This document shows positions 24,706-37,357 of a stretch of DNA of 64,000 nucleotides, piece after piece (positions within the stretch are counted from its first letter, which is position 1; each line of letters starts with the position of its first letter). Below the pieces are notes generated by a model that worked only from the letters and a program-made list of their open reading frames with translations, ran no database searches and had not been told where the DNA came from. The stretch lies in the NCBI GenBank assembly GCA_029582155.1, contig CM055909.1, forward strand, positions 47,680,412 to 47,744,411. The letters run 5' to 3'. The position numbers and the translations under genes were made by a program. The DNA is from Panopea generosa (lineage: Eukaryota > Mollusca > Bivalvia > Adapedonta > Hiatellidae).

Positions 24706-27700
24706 CTGTAAACAAAAGAGACAAGAAGAAAAAAACATGATATGATTGCTTTATGAGATAAATTTGATTTTGAAACGAGGACCTATGGGTAAGTTGATGA
24801 AATATTTAAGTTTCCTAGATCACGTGAACACACGTGTTAAGTTTCATACATATTCGATGATAGGTTTATGCATTATGTACGTAAGTTCGTGTTCATAACT
24901 TGGCACTGAATGCATCTAGGTTGACCTTTTTGTATCTAGTAGTCTAGTTGTTATAAGAGGGGTGTGGTTTGTGTTGTTCTTTCATTCATTTCATCACACA
25001 CGCACCGCATTACACGAGATCTACGTTTGACCGTTCGTATGACATTTTATGTTATGCTTTTTGGTGACTTTAAAGAGATTACTCAGTGAATTGTTTGTGG
25101 TAATTTCATTTTTTAAAAAAGGTGAAGTGATAAATGGAAATTTCACTGTATTCAAACTCATTGTCTGTAGCAACAATGGGCTTAGGCTGCATAATGCTTC
25201 TATGGGATCTTTAATTACTATAGAATCCCGGTCGTTTACATTCACTTGTTTATTAAGCAGCATTTACGTATACACCAAAGTTATCATAATTCTGTGAAGT
25301 TGCTAAGGGGACAATATATAATACGATAATCTGATTGTAAAAACATCCTATATGTTGACATCTAAAAAAAACAATGCTAGTGGACACGTGTAAGTAAATT
25401 TTATTTTTAACTAGGTTTTTAAAAGTTGAAAACCTGGTTATTAGATTGGCGAAGTCAGCGGGCGGGCTGATGGGCGACGTCAAGTTTTTCGTTTCCGTTC
25501 AATAACTAGAGTAGTTTTCATCGGAACTGAACCAAATTTACACAAAGTGTGAACCTCTATAAAATCTAGGCCAAGTTCGATAACCAGTCAATACAGATTA
25601 TTATCTTTAGAGTTATGGCCCTTTAATTAGTCAAAAATGCATGAATTGCCCTTTTCCGCTTAATAACTACAGTATTCTTTATCAGAACTGAAGCAAACTT
25701 ACACAAGTATGCATCTCTATAAAATCTGAGCCAAGTTCGATAACCAGCCAATACGGATCATTATCTTTAGAGTTATGGCCCTTTTATTAGTCAAAAATGC
25801 TATAATAGCCCGTTTCTGCTCAATAACTGGAGTATTCTTTATCAGAACTGAATCAAACTTACACAAAGTATGATACTGTATAAAATCTAGGCCAAGTTCA
25901 ATAACCAGCCAATTTATACTATTATCTTTAGAGTTATGGCCCTTTAATTAGTCGAAAATGCTAAAATTTACCGCTTTCCGCTCAATTACTAGAGTATTCT
26001 TTATCAGAACTGAAGCAAACTTACAAAAGTGTGCATCTCTATAAAATCTGAGCCAAGTTCGATAACCAGCCAATACGGATCATTATCTTTAGAGTTATGG
26101 CCCTTTTATAAGTCAAAAATGCTATAATAGCCCGTTTCTGCTCAATAACTGGAGTATTCTTTATCAGAACTGAATCAAACTTACACAAAGTGTGAATCTC
26201 TATAAAATCTAGGCCAAGTTCAATAACCAGCCAATTCAGACTATTTTCTTTAAGTTATGACTCTTTAATTAATAAAAAAAAGCTAAAATTTACCGTTTCC
26301 GCTCAATAACTAGAGTATTCTTTATCTGAACTGAAGCCAACTAACACAAAGTGTGTATCTCTATAAAATCTGAGCCAGGTTCGATAACCAGCGAATTCTG
26401 ACCATTATCTTTAGAGTTATGGTCCTTTAATTAGTCAAAAATGCTAAAACTGATTGTTTCCGCAACCAAACTTATACAATTATTCTAGCGGTAAAGTAAA
26501 AATAATCTTTTTCTTTTGTTATTTTGATGAAGATACTAAAACAGTTTGGATTGATGTATTGATATACATTAAAATGAAACTCCATTAACTACCACATTTT
26601 TATCTTGAAAATGGTTTGCGGTGCCCTTGCTCACTTGATAGCCATTAGGCAAACAATTTAAAAATACAACTGATTTTAGAGAAATGTACAGGTCCGTACA
26701 ACACAGCTGAATTTCTCATAATGTTTGATGCATTTGGTAATATATTTGTAGAATCAAACGTGGGGCGGTAGCCTAATGGATAGAGTGTTGGCCGCTCACG
26801 CCAGAGGTTGCGGGTTCGATTCCCCGGTCGACCCGGTGCCTCTCATAAAACAACACTCAGTACTGGTTCTACCCAGGAAGCGGACTCGAGAGCGGTTAAT
26901 ATAAGCTCTGAGCTTTCATAGCAATCGAGCTAAAATAAATTAGTATAAACTAAACATTGTGTTTAAGAAATTGTTGATATCAGTTGAGCATGTGTGACGT
27001 GCCTCCTATCGGTGGGCACTGGAAACAATGCCACCACTTAAGCCTCAATGCAAAATGTGAAAATATTGATATATTATTTTATGAATATGCATATTTTGTT
27101 TCCGACTATAATCACATTACATCTTTCATAATGTGAATTACGGAAGTAATATTTAAGCCAAACAACCAGTGAATAGCATAGAAACAAGAGAACAACTTCA
27201 TTTCATGCTTTTTAAACAAACTATTGCATCAATGTTTTACAAATAAAAAAACAAAATTTGAATTGTACGCTTTTTTTATTTTCTACTTCAATGTACATAA
27301 AATTCTGGAATGAAATAGAGTTATAGTTACAGAATAGCTAAAATGTTTGAAAAACATGGTTTTCGGGGAATTGTTAAAGTAATGAAATGTCACATGGTTT
27401 TGTTTGTCTTCATTCGGCATATTCGTCTAGTAAAACGAAAAAATGGACAGCTTTGTAACCCCCACCCCTCATACACACACATATCCAGGTCAGATACGTA
27501 TTAGCACATCAGGACATGATCCAGTTTGGTTAAACGTGTAATGTGTATGCGAACGTTTGATAAAACTTAGCGTCGTGTTTGCTGTAAACGTTTGCTAAGA
27601 ATTGAGATTTGCTTGTGATTAATCACGTGACTTGAAGAGAAATGAAGGGACAGGGCAGATATAGTCCGACTTCCGTTTACTGTTCGTTCATTTGAGCAAC

Positions 27701-30700
27701 ATTAACTTTTATAAACACAGTAAGCAGTTTTAACCGAACTGAACGCAATCCTGCTTTATAACCTATTCCAGTGCACGATATTAATAAATTGGCACAGTAA
27801 TGGATGTCCTTGTAGATGTCCAGAGGCATCATGACTACAAATGAATGTTCTATAATTGCTAGTTTACCTTCTGTTTCCAAATATTGATGGTTCAATGTCG
27901 TCTGATGTGGTGATGGAAGAAATTCGCATGTTGCTGGACTTGTTTGTTCGATACTCGTCTGCTTCTTCAGCGTTCTTTCTTGCATTTTCGACATCAGCTC
28001 TGCAGTATTGGCTTCTAATACCGTCGCTATGCATTTGGTTAGTTCAGATGATCTTCCCGCGGTATATCTTGACGATCTCCCTTCATCTGAAACACACGTG
28101 TAAACTCAATTAGACACGTGTTTACTAAACGTCTCGTTTGTTTTGTTGGGTATACAGAGTAGACGTAATAAATGGAAATAATTCAGTTTCAGAGACAATA
28201 CATACTGGTAAATGTTCAGTGACGGTACAGACTGGTAAATATTCAGTAACAATACAGACTGGTAATTGTTTAGGGACGGTACAGACTGGTAAATGTTCAG
28301 CGACGGTATTGGCGGGTGAATGTTCAGTGACAATACAGACGGGTAACTATTCAGCGGCAGTAAATACTTGTAAATGTCCAGTGACAATACTTATTGATAA
28401 ATTGTTCAATGACATTACTAACTGGTCAATGTTCAGTGAAGGTACATACTGGTAAATGTTCAATGACAATACAGATTGGTAATTGTTCAATGACGGTATA
28501 TATTGGTAAATTTTCAGTGGCAATACACACTGGTAAATGTTCAGTAATGGTACATATTCTTAAATGTTCAGTGATAATAAATACGGGTTAATGTTCAGTG
28601 ACAGTACAGACTGGTAAATATTCAATGCTGGTACAAACTGGTAAATGTTCAGTGACGATACATACTGTTAAATGTTCAGTGACAATACAGACTGGTAAAT
28701 GTTCAGTGACGATATAGACTGGGATATGTTCAGTGACGGTACAGACGGGTAATTGTTCAGTGACAATACAGACTGGTAACTATTCAGTGACGGTACAGAC
28801 GGGTAATTGTTCAGTGACAGCAGTGTGTATATGAGGACATCTAATCAGCGTTATGTTTTGGAGAAGTGTACTCACTTGTTTGTTTTATATACAGATTGAT
28901 AAGATCGCATAGCCGTTGTCGCTCCTGTTGGTAATTGCTCAGTTTGAGCTGGTCCGCCTTCGGGAAGTGGATGAAATTGAAGATTCTGTTTTTATTTTCA
29001 TACACGAAGTTGAACACTTCTGCACTGAGATGCTCGATGTTGCTTCGGTCAGTCTTTCCGTCTTGGCATATTCCGTTTGCTGGAAAACAAGAATTCGGTA
29101 CCATTTCGTTATCAACGTGAGAGGCGTTAACCATTCTCTCCGGCTCGTCCTTTTGCTGAGCATCAGTGCATGTTCGCTGTTGGACGGTACCTGCAAAACA
29201 GTTTCGTGGCGACACGACACGACATTAAATTATATAATTTGTATTGATTACATATTTGATGTACATGTATATACTATTTTTACTCGTGAGAAATCATCTC
29301 ATTTAAAACAATGTCAATATGGATAATTGAGTTATGAAGCTAATCGGCTGAATAAAAATTTTATGTAAATTTTAAAGTAAAGCGACTGATTTTGCATAGG
29401 GCTTATGTCATGATAAATTGTCCGTCGTCCGTTCGCCCGTCTAGAGACCTTTTACTTGTAGACGCGTAACACCTTCATTTTTCATTGAATCTTAACCAAA
29501 CTTGCACAGCAGTTATATAACCACAATGTCTCGGACGAGTTCTTGAACCAACGTGATTCGACCACAAATGCCTCCACCACAGGGTTTATAAGCATAGTTT
29601 AAGTAAAAATTAAAAAAATATGTTCTCTGAAAGTTTAAGGCCTGGACCTTAGATATTTTACATGTATCATTTGTTGCCAGTAGAGCGATTCAGGTCCTCT
29701 TGGACCTCTTGTTATACTTTAAACACGTTGTATTCTAGAGGTAAAATGTCGGCACAAGGAACAGCTTCTGGGTTCACCCTGCCCCTCTTGTTGACTTAGA
29801 TCTGACTCTACCCACGAAACAATCGAACAACGTGCCTTGTATAATATGAGTTTAAACATAATTTATAGTATTTCCAATATATTTACACATACATATCACA
29901 CGCATACAAGGAACATTGAAATAAATAAGGCAAACGGGTCTGGTAACATATGCTCACCGCACTAGATACGGCCATCCCCCTGAGTAAGATTGGCAGTCCA
30001 TTATCTAGTCAAGTTCTAGAGACTTTATACGTGAATTAAATATTAAGAAAATATGGCATGTCATTAAATAACAGAGATTTTATAAAACATAGTACACTTT
30101 AAATGGGCTTAACGCCATTTTGCATCACATATTAGATTAAATGCATGGCATGTCGAATTGTTCTTTATTGGGGAAGTGGTCAGGAGACATTGCCTTAGAC
30201 CAACCACTCAACCACGGAAGACAATCATTCGAGATGGCAGAAAACACATAAATCAGTTCTTTTTAATAAGGGGGAAGCAACATATACATTTATAGTTTAT
30301 TTACCACAACATGTGCTTATTTTACTTGATTTACAAGAATTTGAATGCGGTGCCCTGTTTCAATTATTCTTGAAACCAAGTTTAATAGTTTAACAAGAAA
30401 AATAAGTTACCTTGAGTGTTTGTAAGATTTTCCCCAGTCTCCTTCATGTTGATTTTCATTGCACATCCAGACGGAATGGTCTCCATGTTATTCAGGTTAG
30501 AAGGCGTAGCCTGTAGACAGTGGCCAGTTTCAGAAGTTGGCAATTTCCTTGCAGGTATCAATTTCCGACGGACATTTTCCTTTGGAATTCGACTTTCGTT
30601 GACCGATTCTGCGTTTTCACTTGATTTGTTTTCAGAACATTTCGATTTGGCGCCCGGCGCTCGGTTCGCTTTCCATGACCGGAGAGGGGCAGCTTTCGGT

Positions 30701-33201
30701 TGATTTGTTGCAGTATGTGGCATACCAGTTAGACAATCGGCCGTACCCGTCACCGTGTTGTGTACTTGCGGAAGCTGATCTACATGTGAAGAGCTCATGG
30801 GCTGGTTTGATAAACTGCTTATTGGCGTTGCATTTAATACTGGATTGAATCGAGCCGGGGCAATAATCGGTCGTGTCCTTGCTGTTGAAATGGTTGTAGA
30901 TGTAACAATACAACTTTCGCTGCTAGCGCCACATCCGATGCTTGCATTCGCGTCGTGCTCTTCAGCTTCAGGTTGTTCACCTCCCTTATAATTCCGCTGC
31001 TCGTCAATGATTTCTAACGGGACATCATTCTCATTGACAGCCTTTGGTTGCTTGGGCTCTGCGAGATTTGATTCCGGTGCCACACGGCCACTGTTGATGA
31101 TTGGCATTACCCCAGGGGCTTTGGTAGCGTCCTTGTTCAGTCGATTGTTAACCTCGGTATAAAGTCGCATCACCTCGTCATATATCAACTGCTCGTCCTC
31201 TGATCCCGTGGACATGAACGCTGCGTTCAGCAAACAGTTTGTCAATATCATTAACCATCCGTATAAATCTTGTCTTGAAGGTACGCATGTGCCCTGCATT
31301 TTTGTGTACTTATTATAACCGTCGAACACATTCTGAACGTTGTTAAGTATTCTTCTTTTCTGACGAGGGTCTATTTCTTTTTTCGGCGGTTCTTTTAACA
31401 TAGATCTAGAGTAGCGACTCGTTTCTGTCTCAATATCTAGCTCAAATGGAGCATCGGGTATGTTTAGAAACTTGAGGTTTTTGACAGAATCTTCATTTGG
31501 AATTATATGTGTTACGTTATTAGCCACCTTGACTTGAATTTGGCCGTTAATGATTTCTGTTGGTCTTGAATGATCATTTTGTAAAATGTCTGTGTTGTTT
31601 GGTTGGCATTCATTTTCAATATGATTTTCAAAATTTGAAGAAATTCCAACGCCATTATGCAGTGCTTCTTTTGGAAGACTACTTTTGATTAGTGACTTGT
31701 CAGTATTTTTTTCTTGTTTTGAAACAGCTAGGCTTTTGTTTGGACGTGGATATGTCGTTTCTTCTGTTCCGATATCCATCGGGATTTTTCTGCCATTATG
31801 TTGGTACCCAGGGTGGGCAATAATACGATCAGCCCTATTTACATCTTTTCTATCGTTATATCCGTGAGGATACTTGATTTTTCTGCCGGTTTTTAATCGT
31901 GAAGCAGCTGTATCATTTGCATCCGTGCTCTTTGGACGGGTAGCGGTTGAATCTGTTGTATTTTGGAACTTGGAACGTGCACCGGTTGAATCATTGACAT
32001 CTTTACTCTTTGGCAGTGCAGCGGTTGTATCATTTGCATCGGTGCGCTTTACATTAGGTGTGCCATTATCTTGTATGTTTTCTGTGCTTTGGGTATTTCG
32101 AGTGGGAGGTACAGATTGTGTGATAATTTTTGGACCGAAGGCATTCTTTAAAGCAATACTCACACGCCTTACTTCCTTTTCCTGTCGAATTTGTTCGTCT
32201 ACCGCCTCGACAAAGGAATAGTTATAGATATCAGGATCGGTTGAAATATCAAGCATACCATGACTGTCATCTGCATTATCCATTGATTGTATGCTACTAC
32301 TTTCGACTTTAATTGTGTCTGATGATTTGTGTCGGGTTCGTTTGGGGGTGTTTTTGCGAGGCCAGATTTTTCTGCCAGATCTTTCTGCATTAGGTTTCGT
32401 ACATATTGGCCAATTTTGAAAATTGTTGTCACCGCTTCCGACTGACATAGTGTGTACGTGCTCTGAACGAAGAGTCTCAATTCCTTCTGATTTTATGGTA
32501 TTGTTGAGAGCGTAGCATATTTGACTTGTTGCATCCGTTTCATTTCTATGACAAATTTGTACATGAGTAATATTATTTATCGAAGGTGGCGCTGAATTGG
32601 ATATTTGTGTAAAATCGTCAATGTAATTTAGATTTTCTCGTCCACCACAAGTAAAATTATTTTTCGCGTTTGAAGTGCGCAACTCTTTCATTGTTTTATT
32701 ATTTCCTTCCTCTGAGTGAATATCTGCTTTCGTTTGAATTTGTGAAACTCTATCTCTTTGTTCGATAAGTACATTTGAATTACCGTCTCTGTTATCAATG
32801 ACCATTATCGGTGCTGCCAAACCAGTATGAATCGGCTGCACGTCTCTTTCGAAGATTTTAAACTGCGGGGAAGATACAGAATAGCACGGCGAGTGTTGGG
32901 AATGTTTCAACAAATTTACCTCCTCATCAAACGACTGCTCAGTAAATGGTTGACCATCATCTGATTTACTTGTAATGTTGTCAATATCTTTCGTTTGCGT
33001 CCCACAGCAAGAGAATGAAAATGACTTCGTATCGACTCCAAGAACATACAATATGCCGTTACGTATTTCCTCAAGACAATGCACAATACACGATTTTATA
33101 ATTGTTAGCCTCTTCAATATGTTTCTTACCACTCGATCCTCGTTACCATTTGTGTTAACATTTGTGCGATTCTTTTTCTTTTTGGATTTATTCATCTCCA
33201 T
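23924..33201 (-). CDS. Unrecognised 1368-residue, mostly disordered protein (four exons)
   Basis: Exons 33201-30411, 29190-28876, 28086-27868 and 24705-23924 join with GT/AG junctions in matching phase (each after the first base of a codon), giving 4107 bases including the stop. I do not recognise the family. What can be seen: a basic N-terminus (MEMNKSKKKKNR) and a helix-like cysteine-containing stretch at about residues 25-70; long Asn/Ser/Thr/Lys-rich disorder; four 13-residue repeats at about 385-436; an ordered-looking region at about 610-690 (QKRRILNNVQNVFDGYNKYT, RQDLYGWLMILTNCLLNAAF, LYTEVNNRLNKD); a second aromatic helical block at about 985-1034 (EVFNFVYENKNRIFNFIHF); an acidic patch; and a lysine-rich end (KKEKNKKKKKCKEPKK). 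There is no signal peptide or membrane segment. An in-frame TAG two codons upstream supports the start. A nuclear or scaffold role is only a guess from composition. Confidence 0.75.
25490..26470. repeat. Tandem repeat of about 160 bp, six copies
   Basis: Each unit holds CTCAATAACTAGAGTATTCT, TATCAGAACTGAA, CTCTATAAAATCT, AGTTCGATAACCAGCCAAT and TTAGAGTTATGGCCCTTT. It sits in intron 3 of the unknown gene. Copies are moderately diverged. Confidence 0.85.
26758..26957 (+). repeat. tRNA-derived SINE, family D
   Basis: The head has GGTAGCCTAATGGATAGAGT (box A) and GCGGGTTCGATTCCCC (box B). The body has CTCATAAAACAACACTCAGT and ACTGGTTCTACCCAGGAAG, and the 3' end is TTAGTATAAACTAAAC. The 5' and 3' sides of the head do not form a seven-pair acceptor stem, and a SINE body follows, so it is not a tRNA gene. 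Confidence 0.85.
27868..28086 (-). CDS. Unknown gene, exon 3
   Basis: The acceptor is TCAG and the donor GTAAAC. The exon encodes EGRSSRYTAGRSSELTKCIA, a MSKMQERTLKKQ helix and a Ser/Thr/Pro-rich end HQYLETE. It is 219 bases and keeps the same junction phase on both sides. Confidence 0.72.
28190..28826. repeat. 27-bp minisatellite, about 24 copies
   Basis: The unit ACTGGTAAATGTTCAGTGAC plus GGTACAG repeats every 27 bp (for example 28204, 28231). It lies in intron 2 of the unknown gene. Because 27 is a multiple of three, it opens short frames on both strands that are not genes. Confidence 0.92.
28876..29190 (-). CDS. Unknown gene, exon 2
   Basis: The acceptor is TTTTGCAG and the donor GTGAGT. 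The exon encodes GTVQQRTCTDAQQ onward, a cysteine-containing linker, then the helical block EVFNFVYENKNRIFNFIHF and QERQRLCDLINLYIKQT. Confidence 0.77.
29398..29712 (+). repeat. Dispersed element, short copy
   Basis: It begins GGGCTTATGTCATGATAAAT, has TCCGTCGTCCGTTCGCCCGT and TTTTTCATTGAATCTTAACC, and ends AGTAGAGCGATTCAGGTCCT followed by CTTGTT. Its ends match 19494-20431. It sits in intron 1 of the unknown gene. Confidence 0.55.
29735..29862 (+). repeat. SINE fragment, diverged (family D-like)
   Basis: The order CTTCTGGGTTCACCCTGCCC, ACTCTACCCACGAAAC and ATATGAGTTTAAAC follows the 26758 copy. Confidence 0.45.
30411..33201 (-). CDS. Unknown gene, exon 1 (long first coding exon)
   Basis: A 2791-base open exon ending at donor GTAACT. 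It encodes residues 1-930: the basic start, long polar disorder, the 13-residue repeats, the ordered-looking region at about 610-690, and a Pro/Ser/Thr-rich stretch (RTRPIIAPARFNPVLNATPI). Reading straight through the donor adds only eight more codons (NLFFLLNY) before a stop, which supports splicing at this donor. Confidence 0.8.
31894..32049 (-). repeat. Four coding tandem repeats of 39 bp (13 residues)
   Basis: The units read KRTDANDTTAALP, KSKDVNDSTGARS, KFQNTTDSTATRP and KSTDANDTAASRL. The shared pattern is K..D.NDS/TTA.. and all are in frame inside exon 1 of the unknown gene. The expansion is confined to a polar, probably disordered stretch. Confidence 0.85.
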
Positions 33202-33268
33202 CTTCTACTGTAATTACTATTGTTATATTCAAACGTTGTTTTTTCTCTGCCATGTTTGAATATATGTG

Positions 33269-33350
33269 TATAGTCACATGACGTTGTTTTATAAACGTCA
33301 AGGAGTCACGTTAAAAATTGACGTCAATTACGTTGTTGACGTTTGGCGCT
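33269..33350 (-). promoter_or_regulatory. Candidate promoter of the unknown gene: CRE and E2F-type sites
   Basis: TGACGTCA at 33319-33326 is a full palindromic CRE. TTTGGCGC at 33342-33349 matches the E2F consensus. GTCACATGAC at 33273-33282 is a palindromic E-box-like site, with further ACGTCA/ACGTT words around it. All lie about 70-150 bp upstream of the ATG at 33201. Function is inferred only. Confidence 0.5.
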
Positions 33351-33359
33351 AAATGGGTC

Positions 33360-36300
33360 CCGGGTAAAAGTACTCTGTGCGAGAATTCGGACCGCTAACT
33401 CCCATTTGTAACGAGAATGTTATATATTGTCGTAAAAATGCCAGCTCTACGATGAGACGACTTACGTTATTCATTTGTAAACGTGATCTTTAGTTTCAAG
33501 AGGCCGTGGTTTAGCAACAGTTTTGTGTCATAAGTTGTGCTTTAGGATGTTGGCTCATAAAGGTAATTAATCACGATTTAATTTTAAAGATGATATCTTC
33601 GTTTAAAGCTAACGTTTCGTTAATTTTGTTAAAAATGAGGTCAGTAAAATATCAATCTATCATACATAAGATACTGAACTTGAAAATGAGCATCATGATA
33701 AAAATTGATAACAAATGTATATTTTTTAATGTTTAAAAAATCACACTAATTTTTTTTCTTATATATATTTTTGCTTTATCAAAAAATCATCGGCCATGTC
33801 CCACCCACATTTTTAAATGTTTCTTAACACAAGCACATAAAGAATATAAGTTGATTATACTTTTTTTATATTTTACTTTTCTTTGGCCAAATTTAGCATT
33901 TTCAGAATTTATAATGGAAACCATAGATTGCCGTGCATTTTAAAGAAATCATGATATGAAATATAAAGAAAAACAAAATCATTTCGGCAGAGTGTCAGTT
34001 GTTTTTCAATTTGGCAATAAAATATAGCCTTTATTTTAATAATGGATATAGTTTATCGATACATTTTGCCTAAAACATCACAAAATACTCTCTGATACCT
34101 TTTCTAATGACAATTAAAATAAAAAAATACACTTTACCGCGTAATTTGAATAAAAAATCCCTTAAAGTATGCCACCGTTAAATAAACTGCTGTTTCAAAA
34201 TTAATGTTTTTACACTAAATGAGCATTTTTTTTTTTTTTATAAATATTAAGATTTCTATTATATTTTATATTCAGGTTAAATTGCTTTAAAAAATATTTT
34301 ATACCATGTATGCATATTTCATATATTAAACACAGTATATAGGGGCAGATCAAGGATTTCAGATAAGAGGGGACGCGCATGTGCGGATCCAGGAATTGAT
34401 GTTAGTGTGGGGGGATATACTTAAGTGAATGTATATATAATTATAACTTAATTATTTTAAATAAAGATAAACATAATAACACGTATACCTTGAATTTTTT
34501 ATAAACATTTTTATTTACAAAAAAAAATGTCATAAGGCAGGCTCGGACTTTAGACCTCTAGATTGACAGGCGCACACCTTACCTATTACGCTACAGCACC
34601 ACTTAGACTTCACACAATCATAGCACATCGCTATCTTGTTAAGAGCAGGCCGATGGCATATTGTTTTTCTGGCTAAATCTTTTTTTGATATAACATTGAA
34701 TGAAAATAGATGAAACATAAATTTCAGTGTTGTATTGATTATTTGTTTGCCTCAGTTTATCCACCAGTTTAGTTGTTTCTGTCTTGGTGCTTTTGAAGGT
34801 TTGGTCTGCGCAGTGTAGATATTTTAATTGTATACATGTTTAAGCAGACTGGTCCATTTCAAATCATTTACACACGTCATGACATGCAAATAAACATACA
34901 TTTTCTTCTGCGTTTAACTTTCTACAGATGATGATCTACTTGTAAAAAAGCTATTCAGCGTTTTTTTATATTTTTTACTCGCTTTGATGGTGCCGCCATC
35001 ACAAACTTTTTCGCGTAAAATTACCCAAAATGATAAAGATTTAACGACAAGGAAAACAACTTAAAAAAATAGACCAAACACTGGGCGACAGCAGAATATA
35101 CTCAAGAATCATGCAAGAAGTAGTAAGTTTGTACATATTTAAGGTACACCAAATACGTGCTTAATTTGTTTTAACACAAATCGTTTAGATGGTTACTTGA
35201 GTTCGGAGTAAATGTGTAGAAGAAAAAACCTATGCTTGCCAAGTTTTAGCGGGGGGAGCGGGGATCCACCCGTGGTATAAGAGACCAATTTCAGGCGTAT
35301 CCGTAAATGAGTGTGCCATCCGAAATAGGGTCATTTGTAGTATGATGATATGTAGTGACACTAGCAGGTCTCAACGGAATTGCTTCACTTTGTGCACGGA
35401 ATTTGTGCGTATGAAAAACTGTATAAAACGTCCTTAAATCAAGTGCAAAACCATTTTCTAATAAAGCCGGAAAACATGTCACCGATGCATATCTGTAAAT
35501 TGTTTTCAATACGCAACTATCGTTTTGTAAACATTTACCATTTACGACGTTTTGTTCAACGAGTAGCAACATTAAGTTAAGTTTATTGCTTTGGCCTTGT
35601 TATCGACAAATGACGCGAACTCGGCCAATATAAACCGAACTCGGCAAATACGAAAAAAAAAATGCCAATATGAACCGGAACTAGTCTAATACGACTCTTT
35701 CCGGTTGTTTAAAACTCGTGATAAAAAGAAGAACTTGTACTGTCTAAGTTGACACTATCGATGGTATGGATTCAATTTTTAAATGTTCAAAAAGGCACAC
35801 ATCATAATTTGTGAACGTTTGATTTTTTATTGTGATTTTATCTTTCCATGCTTATATAATCGTAATCGTTATTTACAATTGAAACGTCATAATTTTTATC
35901 TTATCATTTTCACCCCCTGAAGAAGGAATGTGTATTCCAAAGGCGCTCGTGTTTTTTCTTTAGATAATTTTAAAGAATTCAGTTTTGTTTGGGGTATTTA
36001 TTTATTTATTTATTTATTTGTGTGTCGTTGTCGTTGTTGTCGCGTTGTTGTCGTCGTTGTTGTTGTTATATGTAAAAACGCAAATATGAGTATATGAGTA
36101 TTGTATCAACTCTGCATATAAGGTGGCATGAATAATAATTCCAAACACAACTGACTTGTCTTGTTTTTCAAAATCATTCTAACATGTTCATCACTTTAAA
36201 ACACAAATTTAACAAATTAAATGATTTGTAACATATATGAAACGATGAAAAGTATAACAAATCTGGGATGAAAAATACATATGCATGTACATTCATAAAT

Positions 36301-36755
36301 GTTTATTCAAAAACCTTTAAAGGCGTTAATTATATTGCTCACCGTGGCGGCCATTTTTTTATATTCCTTTTCTATACTAATACTTACATTAACAAACATT
36401 TATTTGTTGTTTGATTATCTGATTTGAAAGTTTTATTTTCACCTCTCATGCGTGTTAAAACGGAGTCGATACTTGTTGAGCTGTTGGGTACATCATTATT
36501 TATATTTTCCGCACATTAGCATTGTAAACGTTAAAAAGGAGACACGCACAGCTAACTAAATAATACTAAAATTAAACAGATATTTAGAATATCAAAAACC
36601 TTTAATACAAAATTGAATATATCTCTATATGCAGATATAATGTATAAATGTATGATAAAATATACGAGAACTGTACATATGGAAACACAAAATAAAAACA
36701 CTGATTATATTGAAATACTGATAAATTAAAAAGCTAAAGTATAACACAACACTCC
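33360..36755. other. Intergenic region without a visible gene
   Basis: AT-rich DNA with no supportable exon. It includes a short tRNA-like segment at 34535, a TTTA/TTGTCG simple repeat at about 35995-36070, and nothing else I can name. Confidence 0.55.
34535..34605 (-). repeat. tRNA-like sequence (degenerate)
   Basis: On the minus strand GTGGTGCTGTAGCGTAATAG looks like a box A region and AAAGTCCGAGCCTGCC a weak box B. It is probably a SINE head or tRNA relic. Confidence 0.3.
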
Positions 36756-36761
36756 TTTCTC

Positions 36762-36823
36762 TCTCTTTCTGTCTCTGTCTTTCTCTCTCTCTCCCTCCCT
36801 CCCTCCCTCATTCCCTCTCTCTC

Positions 36824-36908
<85 letters not shown>

Positions 36909-36917
36909 CTCTTTCTT

Positions 36918-36987
<70 letters not shown>

Positions 36988-37002
36988 GTATGTCTCTTTC
37001 TT

Positions 37003-37058
<56 letters not shown>
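36762..37058. repeat. Compound (TC)n/(TA)n microsatellite with internal duplication
   Basis: Long TC runs are broken by two TA runs. Each TA run is followed by TGTATGTCTCTTTCTTTTA, so a block of about 90 bp has been duplicated. The reading frame across it (poly Leu-Ser) is not a gene. Confidence 0.95.
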
Positions 37059-37060
<2 letters not shown>

Positions 37061-37357
37061 TTAATCATATTAAGACAACATTAATGTCCACCATTTACAG
37101 TGACCTTAAGTAATGAACATGTTACACTTCCTTTAAATACACACTTTATATCTATATATGTATCACAATACCATGCCGCATATTCGCACGAGTGGCACAT
37201 TACTGTTAGTTTGTACTAGGATATTTAAGCTCGATTTCAAAGAAAGCTCAGAAGTAAAATTTCAACTTTCAACAGACACGGATCTACTGCACCCGTGTTG
37301 ATTCATATGAACATAATAATGAAACATGCATGCGTTCATCGTCCGGTACTCTATTTT

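Noticed and set aside
26758-26835. Apparent tRNA gene
   Set aside because: Box A and B are good, but the acceptor halves do not pair and a SINE body with shared tail follows directly. The same applies to 39034, 59324 and 18311.
28841-29326. Plus-strand frame of 136 residues overlapping exon 2 of the unknown gene
   Set aside because: It is the shadow of the minus-strand exon, which has matching splice phases on both sides.
36901-37113. Frame of Leu-Ser repeats
   Set aside because: Pure (TC)n/(TA)n microsatellite.
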